A stretch of 60,753 bases of DNA, from NCBI GenBank assembly GCA_903881505.1, contig CAIRTM010000028.1, positions 1 through 60,753 on the forward strand, given 5' to 3'. The DNA is from an uncultured delta proteobacterium. Lineage in GTDB: Bacteria > Desulfobacterota > WTBG01 > CAIYCZ01 > CAIRTM01. Positions 52,460 through 60,753 of the stretch are shown here, piece by piece. How positions within the stretch are numbered: the first letter of the stretch is position 1; the number at the start of each line of letters is the position of its first letter. The notes beneath the pieces are model-generated. The model saw only the letters and a list, made by a program, of their open reading frames with translations, ran no database searches and had not been told where the DNA came from. Position numbers and translations under genes: made by a program.

Positions 52460-53977
52460 CTACTGCCGCGGCAGGACTTTTTGATGCCGGACTTCATAGC
52501 GGTAATGGCTTCCGGCGGGCTCGTCGTCTGCATGTTCTTCGCGTGCCTGGTGGTCACCTATAAGGGCCCTCAGGTCGGCAATAAACTGCTTCATCTCTTC
52601 AGATTTGGCGTTGAGCTCCTGGGCCGACGAGGCGTACTCCTCCGCATTGGCCGAATTCTGCTGTGTAACCGAATCGATCTGCATGATCGCCTTGCTGACC
52701 TGATCGATGCCCTGCGCCTGCTCCTCGGAGGACGCGGCTATTTCACTCACCAGCAGGGCAACCTTTGAGCTCATTGCTGCAACCTCGCCGAACGATTTAT
52801 CCGCACTGTCCATCCTGCTCCGGCCGTTATTGATCTGGGCAACCGTAGCCTCTATGAGCCCAGCGGTGTTTTTTGCCGCCTCCGCTGCCTGCCTGGCAAG
52901 GTTGCGGACCTCGTCGGCAACAACGGCAAAACCCGCTCCCGCCGCGCCCGCGCGCGCAGCTTCCACGGCCGCGTTCAGCGCCAGCATGTTTGTCTTGAAT
53001 GCGATTTCATCGATTGTTTTGATGATTCTTGACGTCTCATTGCTCGATTGCGATATGTCGGCCATGTGCCGGGTCATTGTGCTGATGGCTGTACTGGCCT
53101 CGTCTATGGCCAGGCCGGCCTTTTTCATAAGGTTGTCGGCCTCACGGGCATTGCCGGCATTGGACTGGGTCATCGACGCCATCTGCTCCAGCGACGATGA
53201 CGTTTCTTCCAGGGATGCGGCCTGCTCCGAGGCTCCCTGGGCCAGCGCATGGCTTGAGTCGGAAAACTGCCGGGCTGCCACCGCGATCTGGCGGCCGATC
53301 AGGGCAAGCCCGCGGGCCGCATTCGTGACAGGGCGAGACACGGACCGGTTCAGCATAAACAGCGCCAGCACGACGGCTGCTATGAATATGCAAATTACGA
53401 CCAGGGAGACGTTGCGCGCGCTGCGGAAATCCATGATCGCGTCATCAAGATAAAAACCGCTGCCGACAATCCAGCCCCAGGGTTTGAACATTTTTACATA
53501 GGTGAATTTTTTGACCTCCCTGTCGGTGCCGGGCTTCCGGAAAAAAAACGCAACAGACCCCTCGCCCTGGCGGGCGCACAGGGCCGCCATGTCCGCGAAT
53601 GCCTGTTTGCCTGTGCGGTCCCGGTAGGAGCCGATATCCCGGCCTTCAAGCTCGGGCTGTGAGGGCTCCAGGACCATGGCAAGCTTGCTGTCGTGGATCC
53701 AGAAGCTCTCATTATGTTTGAAGCGCAGGTCCCTGAGGGCGCGCACGGCTGCCGCGCGCGCCTCCTCAGCGCTCAGTTTTCCCTGCGCGACCTGTCTTTC
53801 GTGTTGTTCCAGCACCACGATGGCGGTGCTGATGGAGCGCTTGAGCCCCTCCATTTTTTCCGCAACCAGGGACTGCTGGACGACGATGGTGATAAGTATC
53901 AGGGAAAAAAGGAAAAAAACCACAAACCCCGCGGTGAAAATTTTTACTTTTTTAGAAAGGCTCCACTGTTTCTGCAT
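52460..53977 (-). CDS. Methyl-accepting chemotaxis protein with Cache sensor
   Basis: 505 aa from ATG 53977, with GGAGG upstream. N-terminal span ([20 protein letters not shown]), an extracytoplasmic Cache domain ([36 protein letters not shown]), second span ([17 protein letters not shown]), a short linker (no clear HAMP), then the signalling coiled coil with the hairpin [40 protein letters not shown]. It sends signals to CheA. The end [10 protein letters not shown] is not a CheR pentapeptide. The Cache type is the same as in the sensor at 11957. Confidence 0.92.
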   Translation of the reverse strand: MQKQWSLSKKVKIFTAGFVVFFLFSLILITIVVQQSLVAEKMEGLKRSISTAIVVLEQHERQVAQGKLSAEEARAAAVRALRDLRFKHNESFWIHDSKLAMVLEPSQPELEGRDIGSYRDRTGKQAFADMAALCARQGEGSVAFFFRKPGTDREVKKFTYVKMFKPWGWIVGSGFYLDDAIMDFRSARNVSLVVICIFIAAVVLALFMLNRSVSRPVTNAARGLALIGRQIAVAARQFSDSSHALAQGASEQAASLEETSSSLEQMASMTQSNAGNAREADNLMKKAGLAIDEASTAISTMTRHMADISQSSNETSRIIKTIDEIAFKTNMLALNAAVEAARAGAAGAGFAVVADEVRNLARQAAEAAKNTAGLIEATVAQINNGRSRMDSADKSFGEVAAMSSKVALLVSEIAASSEEQAQGIDQVSKAIMQIDSVTQQNSANAEEYASSAQELNAKSEEMKQFIADLRALIGDHQAREEHADDEPAGSHYRYEVRHQKVLPRQ

Positions 53978-54429
53978 AGCATTCCTCCATGAGCGGGGCG
54001 TTGCATGGAACGAGGTACTATTCATTGCTATATTAATAGCATATCCAGAACAACTCAAGCGCGAGCGTGCCCTTTGTTCTTACAACAACGCCCGCAGGGT
54101 TGGCTGCTCTCCGGGGCCGGCAGTGCGGGCACCACCAGGGGCGGCTTGCACCCACGCTCCAGGTACAGGGAGAATATCAGCACCGAAGGTCCATCAAATT
54201 TTATCAGTCCGGCAACACTTTGCCGACAATAGCAGGCCAAATCCAGCCTGTCAATCGGTATACTCAGCCGTGTAGTAGCGCGCAAAAATTTCAGATGCGC
54301 TCTAAAGCAGGGTATCATGCCCGCGATCCGGCAGATTTTTTTGTGTTTTATGGTTCTGTGTTTTAAAAACCCGTTAGCAACGATGGGGGTGAAGACCCCA
54401 AGGCCAAAAGCCGCAAGCACTAAAGCCTG

Positions 54430-54480
54430 TCATTTCGAAGAAGCGAAGCGACTGAGAAATCTTACGGCGCTGTCAGCGCC
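54430..54480. repeat. Dispersed GTCATTTC..GAAATCTT repeat with palindrome
   Basis: GTCATTTCGAAGAAGCGAAG, then GAGAAATCTTA and a GGCGCTG-T-CAGCGCC hairpin. Related to the copy at 15751-15780. Confidence 0.55.
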
Positions 54481-54570
54481 GCTTGAAGGGTCAGGTTTCC
54501 GCACATCTGGAGTTTGGACCTTGGACTCCAGACTTTAGACTTTGGACTTCGAAGTTTATTAAATATCACT

Positions 54571-54599
54571 TTGACAAGCCCCCGCTTTTTTGCGATAAA
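54571..54599 (+). promoter_or_regulatory. Possible promoter of the AT-rich island
   Basis: TTGACA (54571-54576), 17-base spacer, GATAAA (54594-54599); about 160 bases before the first island gene. Confidence 0.4.
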
Positions 54600-54760
54600 C
54601 CATCCAAATTGTGCTCGTTGTGCAGGTTGATGAAATTTCAAGAATAAACAGGCATGTTAAATATGGGGAACAAAGGGCGTTGACCACTTATTTCCACCAC
54701 ATTGAACCTAATTAATCGCGTTTAGGTCTTGATAAATTTCTTTTCGTATGGGAATGCCTT

Positions 54761-55723
54761 ATGAACTGCTTCATAGCGAGTGCGTTCGATTACGACGACA
54801 TCGACGCAATCTATGATAAAGCCATTCGTCCCGTCCTTAAGGAATTCAAAATACGGCCAGTAAGGGTCGACCGCGACGAGCACAATGATGATATTGATGA
54901 TCGTATTTTTCAACTAATCGACCAATCTCAATTGTGCCTTGCAGACCTCACACATGCTCGGCCCTCCGTTTACTACGAGGCTGGCTATGCTTTTGGCAAA
55001 GGTAAACCAGTTATCTACATTGTGCGTCACGACCACTTTAGACCAAGGGGAAACGATCCGGCTGGCAACCTCCGAGTTCATTTCGACCTACAGATGAAAA
55101 ACATTATCCCTTGGACTGAACCTAATGATACGTTCAAGCAAAAGCTTCGGTCTCGGGTAAGGCTTGTAACAAAACCCTTGTTACAAAAGATACAAATCGC
55201 GGATGAGAAAGAAAAATTTACAAAAACTTTTAATACACTGTCTCTATTCCAACAAATGGACGCTATTCAAGCTGCGGCATTAAATATTATTCAAGGCTGT
55301 GGCTACTCAGATAACCGCATAAAAGAGAAGCGTGCAGCGTACCACTATGACTATAATTTACTTCTAGAAAAAACCTGTGGAAGCACATACCGACAAATCC
55401 ATCTTTTCGTAAGGGACGGAATAACAAAGGCTGAAATGCTGCAACTTTATTTCTCGTTTCGGATTGCCCCAATAAAAAAAGACTATAATTTAGCGAAGCG
55501 TATCGAAACAGCATGTATCTTTATTTCACTCCGGCCAGCACGCATGACGACATTAAGAGGCCTTCTTGCGAACTGGAGCCCCCAAGGAGAAAGAGTGTTC
55601 ACTTGTAATGATCACAGTGGGGCAGTTCCTATAAATGCACGCATTATCGTTATCGATGGTGTCCAATCCGTTAATCAATTCTCAAAAAAGCTGCAGCAAG
55701 AACTTAAGGCATGGGGGGAGTAA
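54761..55723 (+). CDS. Nucleoside-deoxyribosyltransferase-fold protein, possible defence effector
   Basis: 320 aa. Residues 1-100 show the NDT/TIR-like layout: CFIASAFDYDDIDAIYDKAIRPVL, then DDRIFQLIDQSQLCLADLTHARPSVYYEAGYAFGKGKPVIYI, where the Glu of YYEAGYAFG is in the active-site position. Such domains cleave nucleoside or NAD glycosidic bonds. The rest (150-320) is a domain I do not recognise, with strands near YRQIHLFVRDG and ARIIVIDGV. GC content and codon use are lower than in the neighbours, suggesting transfer. The next island gene follows after 118 bases. Confidence 0.65.
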   Translation: MNCFIASAFDYDDIDAIYDKAIRPVLKEFKIRPVRVDRDEHNDDIDDRIFQLIDQSQLCLADLTHARPSVYYEAGYAFGKGKPVIYIVRHDHFRPRGNDPAGNLRVHFDLQMKNIIPWTEPNDTFKQKLRSRVRLVTKPLLQKIQIADEKEKFTKTFNTLSLFQQMDAIQAAALNIIQGCGYSDNRIKEKRAAYHYDYNLLLEKTCGSTYRQIHLFVRDGITKAEMLQLYFSFRIAPIKKDYNLAKRIETACIFISLRPARMTTLRGLLANWSPQGERVFTCNDHSGAVPINARIIVIDGVQSVNQFSKKLQQELKAWGE

Positions 55724-55841
55724 AAAGGCTACTTAGATAGCGTTTTTGAGTGGACGGAATTCAATAATGCATCTTGGGAAACAACATACCTTTTGATACT
55801 TTGACATATAATCAATACCATATTTTCCATTGAGGGTAGCC

Positions 55842-57413
55842 ATGGCAAAGTGCGTGAGATGTGGAAAGCGATTCTTATTTCAGAAGCTGGATCAGCTTAA
55901 TAACTGTAAAGAATGTGCGCGAGTAATAAGTCTCGAGCGGGAAGCCTCAGCGGCGTCAGAAAAGCTGGGCGGTTTGTTAGGAGAAGTCCGACAGACAGAG
56001 GCGAAGCTTACCACCCTGCAAGAAAATCACGACGAAATCTACAATGATATGGTCAAAAGCGCAAAGGCGGAGGCCCTCTCCGCTATCGAAGACCAAATCG
56101 CCCAGCGGCAAGAAAAGCTCAATCAAGTCACCAATCTAATGGAATCCACACGAACCAGCCTCGAAGCCGCGATTGGCGAAAGGAAGGATGAAGAAAAAAA
56201 GCTCGAAAGTGCCGCGAATCGATTGGTCAAGATGCAAACTACATTAAAAAGCTTGCGGGCTGCCTTAAAGAGGTACTACGAAACAGAAGCAGAAGAAACA
56301 CTTCCTAACGACGAAACGATCATACAGATCGGCGAACTCCTCGAACCAACCGTCAAACTACATTTCCACTCGATGGACATTCGCGAGTTGAAGAAACGAC
56401 TCAGCCAGAACGCAGCCGTTATTCGCGAAACACTTACCAGATACCAAGATCGCTATACGACGAAAGCCAACTTGGCAATTTATCAGCTAATGGTTATTGG
56501 CCTTGAGGCTGAAATACAAAATGTCCTTAATAACCTCAGCTACGACAAACTTAGCAAGTCGTTGGAAGCGGTTACAAAAATTACGGACAAGTACGAAGCA
56601 ATCGCATCCTCAGGCAATCAGAGCATTGCACCTACCGTCAAGAAGTTTATCGGCGAAATTCATCACCTTTATGATGAAGCCGTTCGAATCGAGTACGAAT
56701 ACTATGTTAAAAAACAAAGAATCAAAGAGGAACAGCGTGCGCTACGAGAACAGATGCGAGAGGAAGCAGCAGAGAGAAAACGGCTGGAAGAAGAAAGACG
56801 ACGGGTTCAAGCTGAAGAGTCGAAATATTTGTCAGAGTTGGAAAACTTACGGGCGCAGTTAGCAAGCGCAGCGGACGAACTAAAACGGCAGCAGATTAAT
56901 GACCGAATAGTTGAAGTGAAGGGGCAACTCGACCAAGTGGAAGAAAAAAAGGAAGGCATACTAAGGCTGCAGCACGGAAAGGCCGGTTACGTTTATGTCA
57001 TCAGCAACCTTGGTTCCTTTGGCGAAAACGTTTTCAAAATCGGCATGACACGACGTTTGGAGCCTCTTGATCGAATATACGAACTTGGCGACGCCTCTGT
57101 GCCGTTTAAGTTCGATGTTCATTGCATGATCTTTTCTGATAATGCACCCGAACTTGAATCAAATTTGCACAAAAAGCTCCACCCAAAAAGGCTCAATAAG
57201 TTCAACCTTAGGCGAGAATATTTCTTTTCATCAGTGGACGAATTAGAAAAGTTTGTGTACGAGCTTGAGCCTTCTGCGGAATTCACTTGTACCATGCTGG
57301 CCGAAGAATATCGACAGGGCTTGGAGATGAATTCACTACCAGACTCGGTGCTTGATGAGGTTGAGTTTGATGACTACCAAGAGCAGGAAGAAGATGATGA
57401 GCTTAGCGCCTGA
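55842..57413 (+). CDS. Zinc-ribbon, coiled-coil, GIY-YIG (T5orf172/MUG113-like) protein
   Basis: 523 aa from ATG 55842 (MAKCVRCGKRFLF), with GAGGGT before it; a TTG four codons earlier is less likely. N-terminal CVRCGK and CKEC form a zinc ribbon. Residues 30-400 are long coiled coils around a DUF4041-like helical core, including EEQRALREQMREEAAERKRL. The C-terminal 100 aa (AGYVYVISNLGSFGENVFKIGMTRRLEPLDRIYELG to LHKKLHPKRLNKFNLRREYFFSS) are a T5orf172-type GIY-YIG nuclease domain, with its own YVYVISN, KIGMTRR and Glu positions. It ends acidic. AT-richer than the chromosome. Confidence 0.75.
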   Translation: MAKCVRCGKRFLFQKLDQLNNCKECARVISLEREASAASEKLGGLLGEVRQTEAKLTTLQENHDEIYNDMVKSAKAEALSAIEDQIAQRQEKLNQVTNLMESTRTSLEAAIGERKDEEKKLESAANRLVKMQTTLKSLRAALKRYYETEAEETLPNDETIIQIGELLEPTVKLHFHSMDIRELKKRLSQNAAVIRETLTRYQDRYTTKANLAIYQLMVIGLEAEIQNVLNNLSYDKLSKSLEAVTKITDKYEAIASSGNQSIAPTVKKFIGEIHHLYDEAVRIEYEYYVKKQRIKEEQRALREQMREEAAERKRLEEERRRVQAEESKYLSELENLRAQLASAADELKRQQINDRIVEVKGQLDQVEEKKEGILRLQHGKAGYVYVISNLGSFGENVFKIGMTRRLEPLDRIYELGDASVPFKFDVHCMIFSDNAPELESNLHKKLHPKRLNKFNLRREYFFSSVDELEKFVYELEPSAEFTCTMLAEEYRQGLEMNSLPDSVLDEVEFDDYQEQEEDDELSA

Positions 57414-57578
57414 TTAAATAAGGTTAGCTTTTGGATGTCCAAAGAGGGGGGCGGCCATGAAAGTATGAATACCCTCCTGTATTGACGGTGCCCCCGGCTA
57501 TGATTGTGGATGGTGTACATCAGGGGCACTTCCCTGTTTCCTTCCCTTAAGGGCTAAAGCGGAATCAACTCTCATTAA

Positions 57579-57677
57579 CTAGAAAAATTCTCTGAGCTTT
57601 TCCAGCAGGCCTTCAGCTGAAGAGAAGATAAAATCGCAGGAGCAGTCGATCATCAGGTTGACCTGCGCGCAGGGAGC
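57579..57677 (-). pseudogene. Decayed 3' fragment of a nucleoside 2-deoxyribosyltransferase gene
   Basis: On the minus strand it reads AQVNLMIDCSCDFIFSSAEG then LLEKLREFF and a stop, matching AQVNLMIDCSCDCIFASVEG at the end of the intact gene (58237-58686). The DNA similarity covers about 95 bases and stops abruptly near 57677. No start or front half is present. The 57414-57578 gap before it holds nothing recognised. Confidence 0.8.
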
Positions 57678-57685
57678 GCTAAGAT

Positions 57686-58165
57686 ATGGACATGACCGTA
57701 TGGAAATCACAGAGCAATGCAGGCAAGCAACTGCTGCTGGCGTGTGCATGCGCGGCAGTCGGGCTCGTGCTCATGATCGGCTTTCGCGGTTTTGCGGCTA
57801 TCAACAGCAATGAGGGGGCCGGGTTTCTTTTGGGGGCGCTCCTGCTGCTGATCGGCGTTCCCGGTCTTATCCTGACCGGCAGGCAGACGGTTCTCGTCGA
57901 TCCGCGCGCGCGCCGCATCACCGTTGAGGACTCTAACCGGTTCCGCACCACGACGCGGCACATACCGTTCGGCGACATCGAGGGCGTCAGCATAGGGTTT
58001 CTCGGAAAGAAGTCGAACTTTGTCTCGTACTACTATCTGGTGCTCAAGCTCAGGAGCGGCGGGGAGTATTCGTTGTTCGCACCGGGCCGCTTTTTTGAAG
58101 GAGCATCGAACAGGGCAACTGTGGCGGGCTGGAAGCGGCGGCTGGAAACCTATCTCGGCGGGTAA
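57686..58165 (+). CDS. Small membrane protein with PH-like tail
   Basis: 159 aa. Two spans (LLLACACAAVGLVLMIGF; GFLLGALLLLIGVPGLIL) and a soluble tail of beta strands, TVLVDPRARRITVEDSNRF and RHIPFGDIEGVSIGFLG, then a helix SNRATVAGWKRRLETYL, similar to bacterial PH-domain membrane proteins. GGAG lies in the leader. It occupies the place where the front half of the decayed deoxyribosyltransferase copy should be, facing the intact copy. Function unknown. Confidence 0.65.
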   Translation: MDMTVWKSQSNAGKQLLLACACAAVGLVLMIGFRGFAAINSNEGAGFLLGALLLLIGVPGLILTGRQTVLVDPRARRITVEDSNRFRTTTRHIPFGDIEGVSIGFLGKKSNFVSYYYLVLKLRSGGEYSLFAPGRFFEGASNRATVAGWKRRLETYLGG

Positions 58166-58236
58166 CGGGGAACAAAACAGGGAACGTTGTTGAATAAGTT
58201 GAATTGCGATGAAAAAACGGCGGCGGTTCTTATTAA

Positions 58237-58686
58237 TCAGAAAACTCCCTTGAGCTTTTCCATCAGCCCCTCAACTGAGGCGAAGATGCAATCGCAGGAG
58301 CAGTCGATCATCAAATTGACCTGCGCGCCGGGAACATCGCCTGCTTTTCTGAAGTCGGTGCGTATGCCATAGATGGGTTGGCCGTTTTTGCGTATGGAGT
58401 AAAAACAGCCGATCTCCCAGGCCGTGCCGTCGTCCACCAAAGGCCCATCCAGAAGAGCGACCAAAATATCGGCCTCGCGGAGGTGCTTTTCGCAGAGCGC
58501 GAAGATTTCACGCTTCGCATTCTCCCCCCATTTTTTAATGTCTTCCTGCGAAACCAGATCACCTGGCCAGACCACATCAACAGCCCTGCCCAGGCCCTTC
58601 GCACAAGCCTCTATCTCTGATTTAAGGTTTCTCAGCCAGTTCTGCTCGGCCCGGGTAAACAGCGGTCCGGCAAGATAGAGTTTCAT
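58237..58686 (-). CDS. Nucleoside 2-deoxyribosyltransferase
   Basis: 149 aa, with GGAGG nine bases before the ATG. MKLYLAGPLFTRAEQNWLRNL, then CEKHLREADILVALLDGPLVDDGTAWEIGCFYSIRKNGQPIYGIRTD with the catalytic Glu of WEIG, and NLMIDCSC near the end identify the family. It exchanges bases between deoxyribonucleosides in nucleotide salvage. A truncated copy of its 3' end lies at 57579-57677. Base composition of the gene is closer to the chromosome than to the island at 54.6-57.4 kb. Confidence 0.88.
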   Translation of the reverse strand: MKLYLAGPLFTRAEQNWLRNLKSEIEACAKGLGRAVDVVWPGDLVSQEDIKKWGENAKREIFALCEKHLREADILVALLDGPLVDDGTAWEIGCFYSIRKNGQPIYGIRTDFRKAGDVPGAQVNLMIDCSCDCIFASVEGLMEKLKGVF

Positions 58687-58937
58687 GTATCGATACCTCC
58701 TTTTACCTATGGGTTGCTGAGACCCTCAGAAATCAGCCTTTAGATGGACAGACTATAGAGCAGGGGCGGTTGCGTGTCAACGCAATCCGGGGACCGCTCC
58801 TGATCTCCGGCCCCAGGATGACCCGGGAAAGAAAAATTGCCCTCTTCTGAATTCCATAGTAAGGTAGAGCAATACTAAACAATTTGAAAATCGAGGGAAA
58901 CTTCCCTGTTTCACTACTCTATGAACAGGAGCGCTGA

Positions 58938-59396
58938 ATGAAAAAAATCCACTGCATCATGATGCTGTTATTGACGCCATCCGTGCTTGCCGCGTGCGCA
59001 TCGGCCAATATCCAGAAAGCGCCGCTGCCAAAGGCTGACAACTCATCGAATATCATAATATTCAGGCCGGAACTCACACCGGCCGAATACGCTGCAATGA
59101 TCGTTGCTCTTGATGATACTGAGATTGCCGTATTGGAAAACGGGCAGTACGTATCTGTAGACGTCGAACCTGGCGAGCATACCGTATCGGTTCGAGGAAA
59201 AATAGGATTCAGGTCAAAAGTTACGGTAGAAGCGAAGCCTTTTGGTGACGTATACCTGGAAGCGGCCGGAAGGTGGTATAATTCGCTTATTCTTTGGGAG
59301 TTGGGATTTATTACGCCTGTTTTCTACATCACGCCTGCCAAGAAATTTGACCGGACAGGCTATAGGGCAGTACAGGTCACGTACAGCTACAACTGA
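58938..59396 (+). CDS. Lipoprotein of the DUF2846 type
   Basis: 152 aa. Signal peptide with a lipobox (LLTPSVLAACAS). The mature part NIIIFRPELTPAEYAAMIVALDDTEIAVLENGQYVSVDVEPGEHTVSV has the small beta domain of DUF2846 proteins, a carrier/accessory fold of unknown role. ATG 58938 follows AGGAGCGCTGA. The gap 58687-58937 before it shows no other signal. Confidence 0.75.
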   Translation: MKKIHCIMMLLLTPSVLAACASANIQKAPLPKADNSSNIIIFRPELTPAEYAAMIVALDDTEIAVLENGQYVSVDVEPGEHTVSVRGKIGFRSKVTVEAKPFGDVYLEAAGRWYNSLILWELGFITPVFYITPAKKFDRTGYRAVQVTYSYN

Positions 59397-59625
59397 TATA
59401 ACAATGCGCTTACCCCCGGAATTTCTTTTTAATGAAAAAGGCAACAGCAGGCAAGGCGGGTGAAACGCACCATCATCTATTGAAAAACAGCCGGATGGTT
59501 ACGCTGTGCTGCACCGGCCCGCACATCTCCAGCCCCCTGCCCGGCTTTTCTCGGCCTCACCCATAGAGCTGCTGCCGCCTGTCATCTGGCCGTGCGCAAG
59601 CCCGCCGTGACAGTGCAACAGCCCC

Positions 59626-60231
59626 TTACACAGTCAGGCAGGCCATGACCGCTTCGGCCATGAGCCGGTAGCCCGCTTCGCTCGGGTGCACGCGGTCATA
59701 GAGGACCAGGCTGTCGTGCGGGGTGCCTGAGGCAATGGCATCTTGCCAGCGCTCATCAACCAATGCAACGGTGCACTTCTTCTCCCGCGCAATGTCTTTC
59801 AGACAGGCGTAAAACGGAGCGACCACATCAGTCTCATCCGCGTCTTCGGGCAGTGTTGAGGTGAGCAGCAAAACCTCGGCGCTGCTTTCCTGGCGGATTC
59901 GTTCAATGATGGCTTCGATGGCGCGCCGGTACTCGGCCACGCTGCAGCCGCAAAAAGCATCGTTGAGCGCGAACTGCACAAGCACGAGATCGGGTTTGTA
60001 GCTGAGCGCGTCCTGCTGCAGGCGGTAGAGGCCGCCGGGCGCGGTGTCGCCGGGTATGCCGCTATTGATAAGCGTGAGATCGGCCCTGGGATAGCGCGCT
60101 ATCATCATGTCGCGCAAAAACTCGACATATCCCCGCGCAACCATCCAGCCGCTGGTGAGCGAATCACCCAGCGCGACAATGGTCACGGCTGCGCCGGACT
60201 TTAATTTTGCTATGGTTGTTTCAGAACGCAT
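59626..60231 (-). CDS. SGNH/GDSL-family esterase
   Basis: 201 aa from ATG 60231 (MRSETTIAKLKSGAAV). The frame runs back to 60312, but MVRQAHHEREF there is translation of the dispersed repeat at 60286-60372. Blocks: VALGDSLTSGW (nucleophile Ser), NSGIPGDTAPGG, LVLVQFALNDAF and DRVHPSEAGY with the Asp/His pair. TesA-like thioesterase/lysophospholipase type enzymes have this form. No signal peptide, so it is probably cytoplasmic. The gap 59397-59625 holds nothing recognised. Confidence 0.85.
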   Translation of the reverse strand: MRSETTIAKLKSGAAVTIVALGDSLTSGWMVARGYVEFLRDMMIARYPRADLTLINSGIPGDTAPGGLYRLQQDALSYKPDLVLVQFALNDAFCGCSVAEYRRAIEAIIERIRQESSAEVLLLTSTLPEDADETDVVAPFYACLKDIAREKKCTVALVDERWQDAIASGTPHDSLVLYDRVHPSEAGYRLMAEAVMACLTV

Positions 60232-60285
60232 GGGCAGACGGATAGAGCATTTTTCTTTTTTCTGCAGCCTTTTAAAAATAAACTC

Positions 60286-60372
60286 CCGTTCGTGGTGAGC
60301 CTGTCGAACCATGAACGGGCTGAGGTGCTATACCTGACCCGTTCTGCCCTTCGACAGGCTCAGGGCGAACGG
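60286..60372. repeat. Palindromic CCGTTCG..CGAACGG element, copy 2
   Basis: CCGTTCGTGGTGAGCCTGTC and GACAGGCTCAGGGCGAACGG in inverted sense, next to the start of the GDSL gene. Copy 1 is at 52238-52325. Confidence 0.7.
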
Positions 60373-60398
60373 ACAGTGTGGTGGGTATAAAAAACGCT

Positions 60399-60753
60399 CT
60401 ACCCTGCCAAAGCTTTGCCGAGCATGAACGCTTCTTTCAGCAGGGCCTTCTTCTTCAACACATCGCCGGGCGCAAGGCCCGTGCCGTAGACCGCGCCAAC
60501 CAGCACAGCCTCCACGTAGGCAAACGCATCCTGAAAGGTTCGCAGGGCATTCACCGCTCCGGAGCGGAACGGGTCCGCATCGCCATAGGTCAGGGCCACG
60601 GCAATGCGCTTGCCGCGCAAGGCATAGCCAGCCGGGCCGCCCAGGGCATAGCAGCGATCCATGAAGAGCTTCATCTGCGCCGAGACGGTAAACCAGTAGA
60701 CCGGGCTTGCGTAGATGAGGCCGTCGGCCGCCACAACCTTCGCGTAGAGCTTC
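60399..60753 (-). CDS. Flavodoxin-like NAD(P)H-dependent FMN reductase (partial, N-terminus off window)
   Basis: The frame stays open to the window edge (codons at the edge read KLYAKVVAADGLIYASPVYW). ASPVYWFTVSAQMKLFMDRCYAL is the flavin-binding hallmark of the NADPH-dependent FMN reductase/iron-sulfur flavoprotein family, followed by GKRIAVALTYGDADPF. The C-terminus is complete at LGKALAG. The first ~60-80 residues are missing. It lies downstream of the repeat and on the same strand as the esterase gene. Confidence 0.85.
   Translation of the reverse strand, partial: KLYAKVVAADGLIYASPVYWFTVSAQMKLFMDRCYALGGPAGYALRGKRIAVALTYGDADPFRSGAVNALRTFQDAFAYVEAVLVGAVYGTGLAPGDVLKKKALLKEAFMLGKALAG

Larger units (their letters stand above)
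54059..54760. other. Repeat-rich boundary before the AT-rich island
   Basis: No convincing gene. It holds the GTCATTTC..GAAATCTT repeat (54430-54464) and next to it a GGCGCTGTCAGCGCC palindrome (54466-54480), then short runs of TTTGGAC/CTTGGACT/TTAGACTTTGGAC (about 54508-54548) that look like a decayed tandem repeat. The base composition drops to AT-richer after about 54540. Confidence 0.55.

Noticed and set aside
54761-55723. Calling the first island protein a true TIR domain
   Set aside because: The ADLT...VYYEAGYAFGKGKPV block fits the nucleoside-deoxyribosyltransferase type better; a TIR label cannot be defended by eye.
60232-60312. N-terminal extension MVRQAHHEREF of the GDSL esterase
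   Set aside because: It is translation of the palindromic repeat at 60286-60372; the family start is at ATG 60231.
1-60753. CRISPR arrays, tRNA or rRNA genes, transposases, phage structural genes
   Set aside because: Looked for and not seen by eye; short-spaced direct repeats and cloverleaf-like segments were absent.

Overview
The window is about 60.7 kb of dense, GC-rich chromosome from a Gram-negative bacterium. Evidence for that cell type is a TonB-dependent receptor with its own ExbB/ExbD/TonB, several lipobox proteins, a chemoreceptor and PilZ proteins. A small ferredoxin-type membrane protein and a piece related to anaerobic ribonucleotide reductase suggest an anaerobe. The style (TMTC-like TPR mannosyltransferase, many radical SAM proteins, HPt/CNB/Cache signalling fusions) resembles Desulfobacterota or related lineages, but I cannot place it from sequence alone. 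No tRNA, rRNA, CRISPR array, phage or transposase was seen.

Layout. 0-6 kb: prmA (cut by the window edge), a PIG-V-like membrane protein, ksgA, a TMTC-like membrane TPR protein and a NapH-like iron-sulfur protein. 6-9 kb: a biotin operon bioF-bioH-bioC on the minus strand. 9-15.6 kb: a B12-binding/radical SAM protein with a STAS-like tail, a broken membrane protein gene, then a Cache-PAS-PAS-CBS-nucleotidyltransferase sensor translationally coupled to a metallophosphoesterase. 15.8-19 kb: a J-domain/BY-kinase-like fusion, a solute-binding protein, two PilZ proteins and a PilZ relic. 19-28 kb: smpB, purC, a radical SAM protein, a glutaredoxin-like protein, a lipoprotein with a hydrolase-like barrel, YciI, an MBL hydrolase, CorA and a PIF1-type helicase with a WYL-like tail. 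28.8-34.5 kb: an envelope cluster (SGNH protein, two related multi-pass membrane proteins, a membrane-anchored methyltransferase). 34.7-36.2 kb: comM.

36.4-43.9 kb is a coherent vitamin B12 uptake locus: sigma70-like promoter, cobalamin riboswitch with a visible terminator/antiterminator switch, btuB, btuF, btuC, btuD, exbB, exbD, tonB. 44-52 kb: priA, an NrdD-tail mini-protein, a transglutaminase-like/TPR protein, an Rsm22-type methyltransferase, a structured RNA that looks like 6S RNA, the Bpt aminoacyl-transferase and a cyclic-nucleotide-binding/HPt fusion. 52-54 kb: a Cache chemoreceptor.

54.5-57.4 kb is an AT-richer island with different codon use. It holds a nucleoside-deoxyribosyltransferase-fold protein and a zinc-ribbon/coiled-coil/GIY-YIG (T5orf172-like) protein, and is my best candidate for an undescribed defence-type system. 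It is followed by a decayed copy of a nucleoside 2-deoxyribosyltransferase gene, a small membrane protein, the intact copy of that gene, a lipoprotein, a GDSL esterase and a flavodoxin-like protein that runs off the end.

Several short dispersed repeat families sit between genes. One, built from a degenerate ATCGGGATCGG-like hexamer pattern, occurs four times; a GTTCG...CGAAC palindromic element occurs twice; a GGCACGGCATGCCGTGCC palindrome occurs twice around btuB. Start sites were moved from the longest open frame wherever a ribosome-binding site or family alignment favoured an internal codon. All family assignments come from motif reading, not from database searches.
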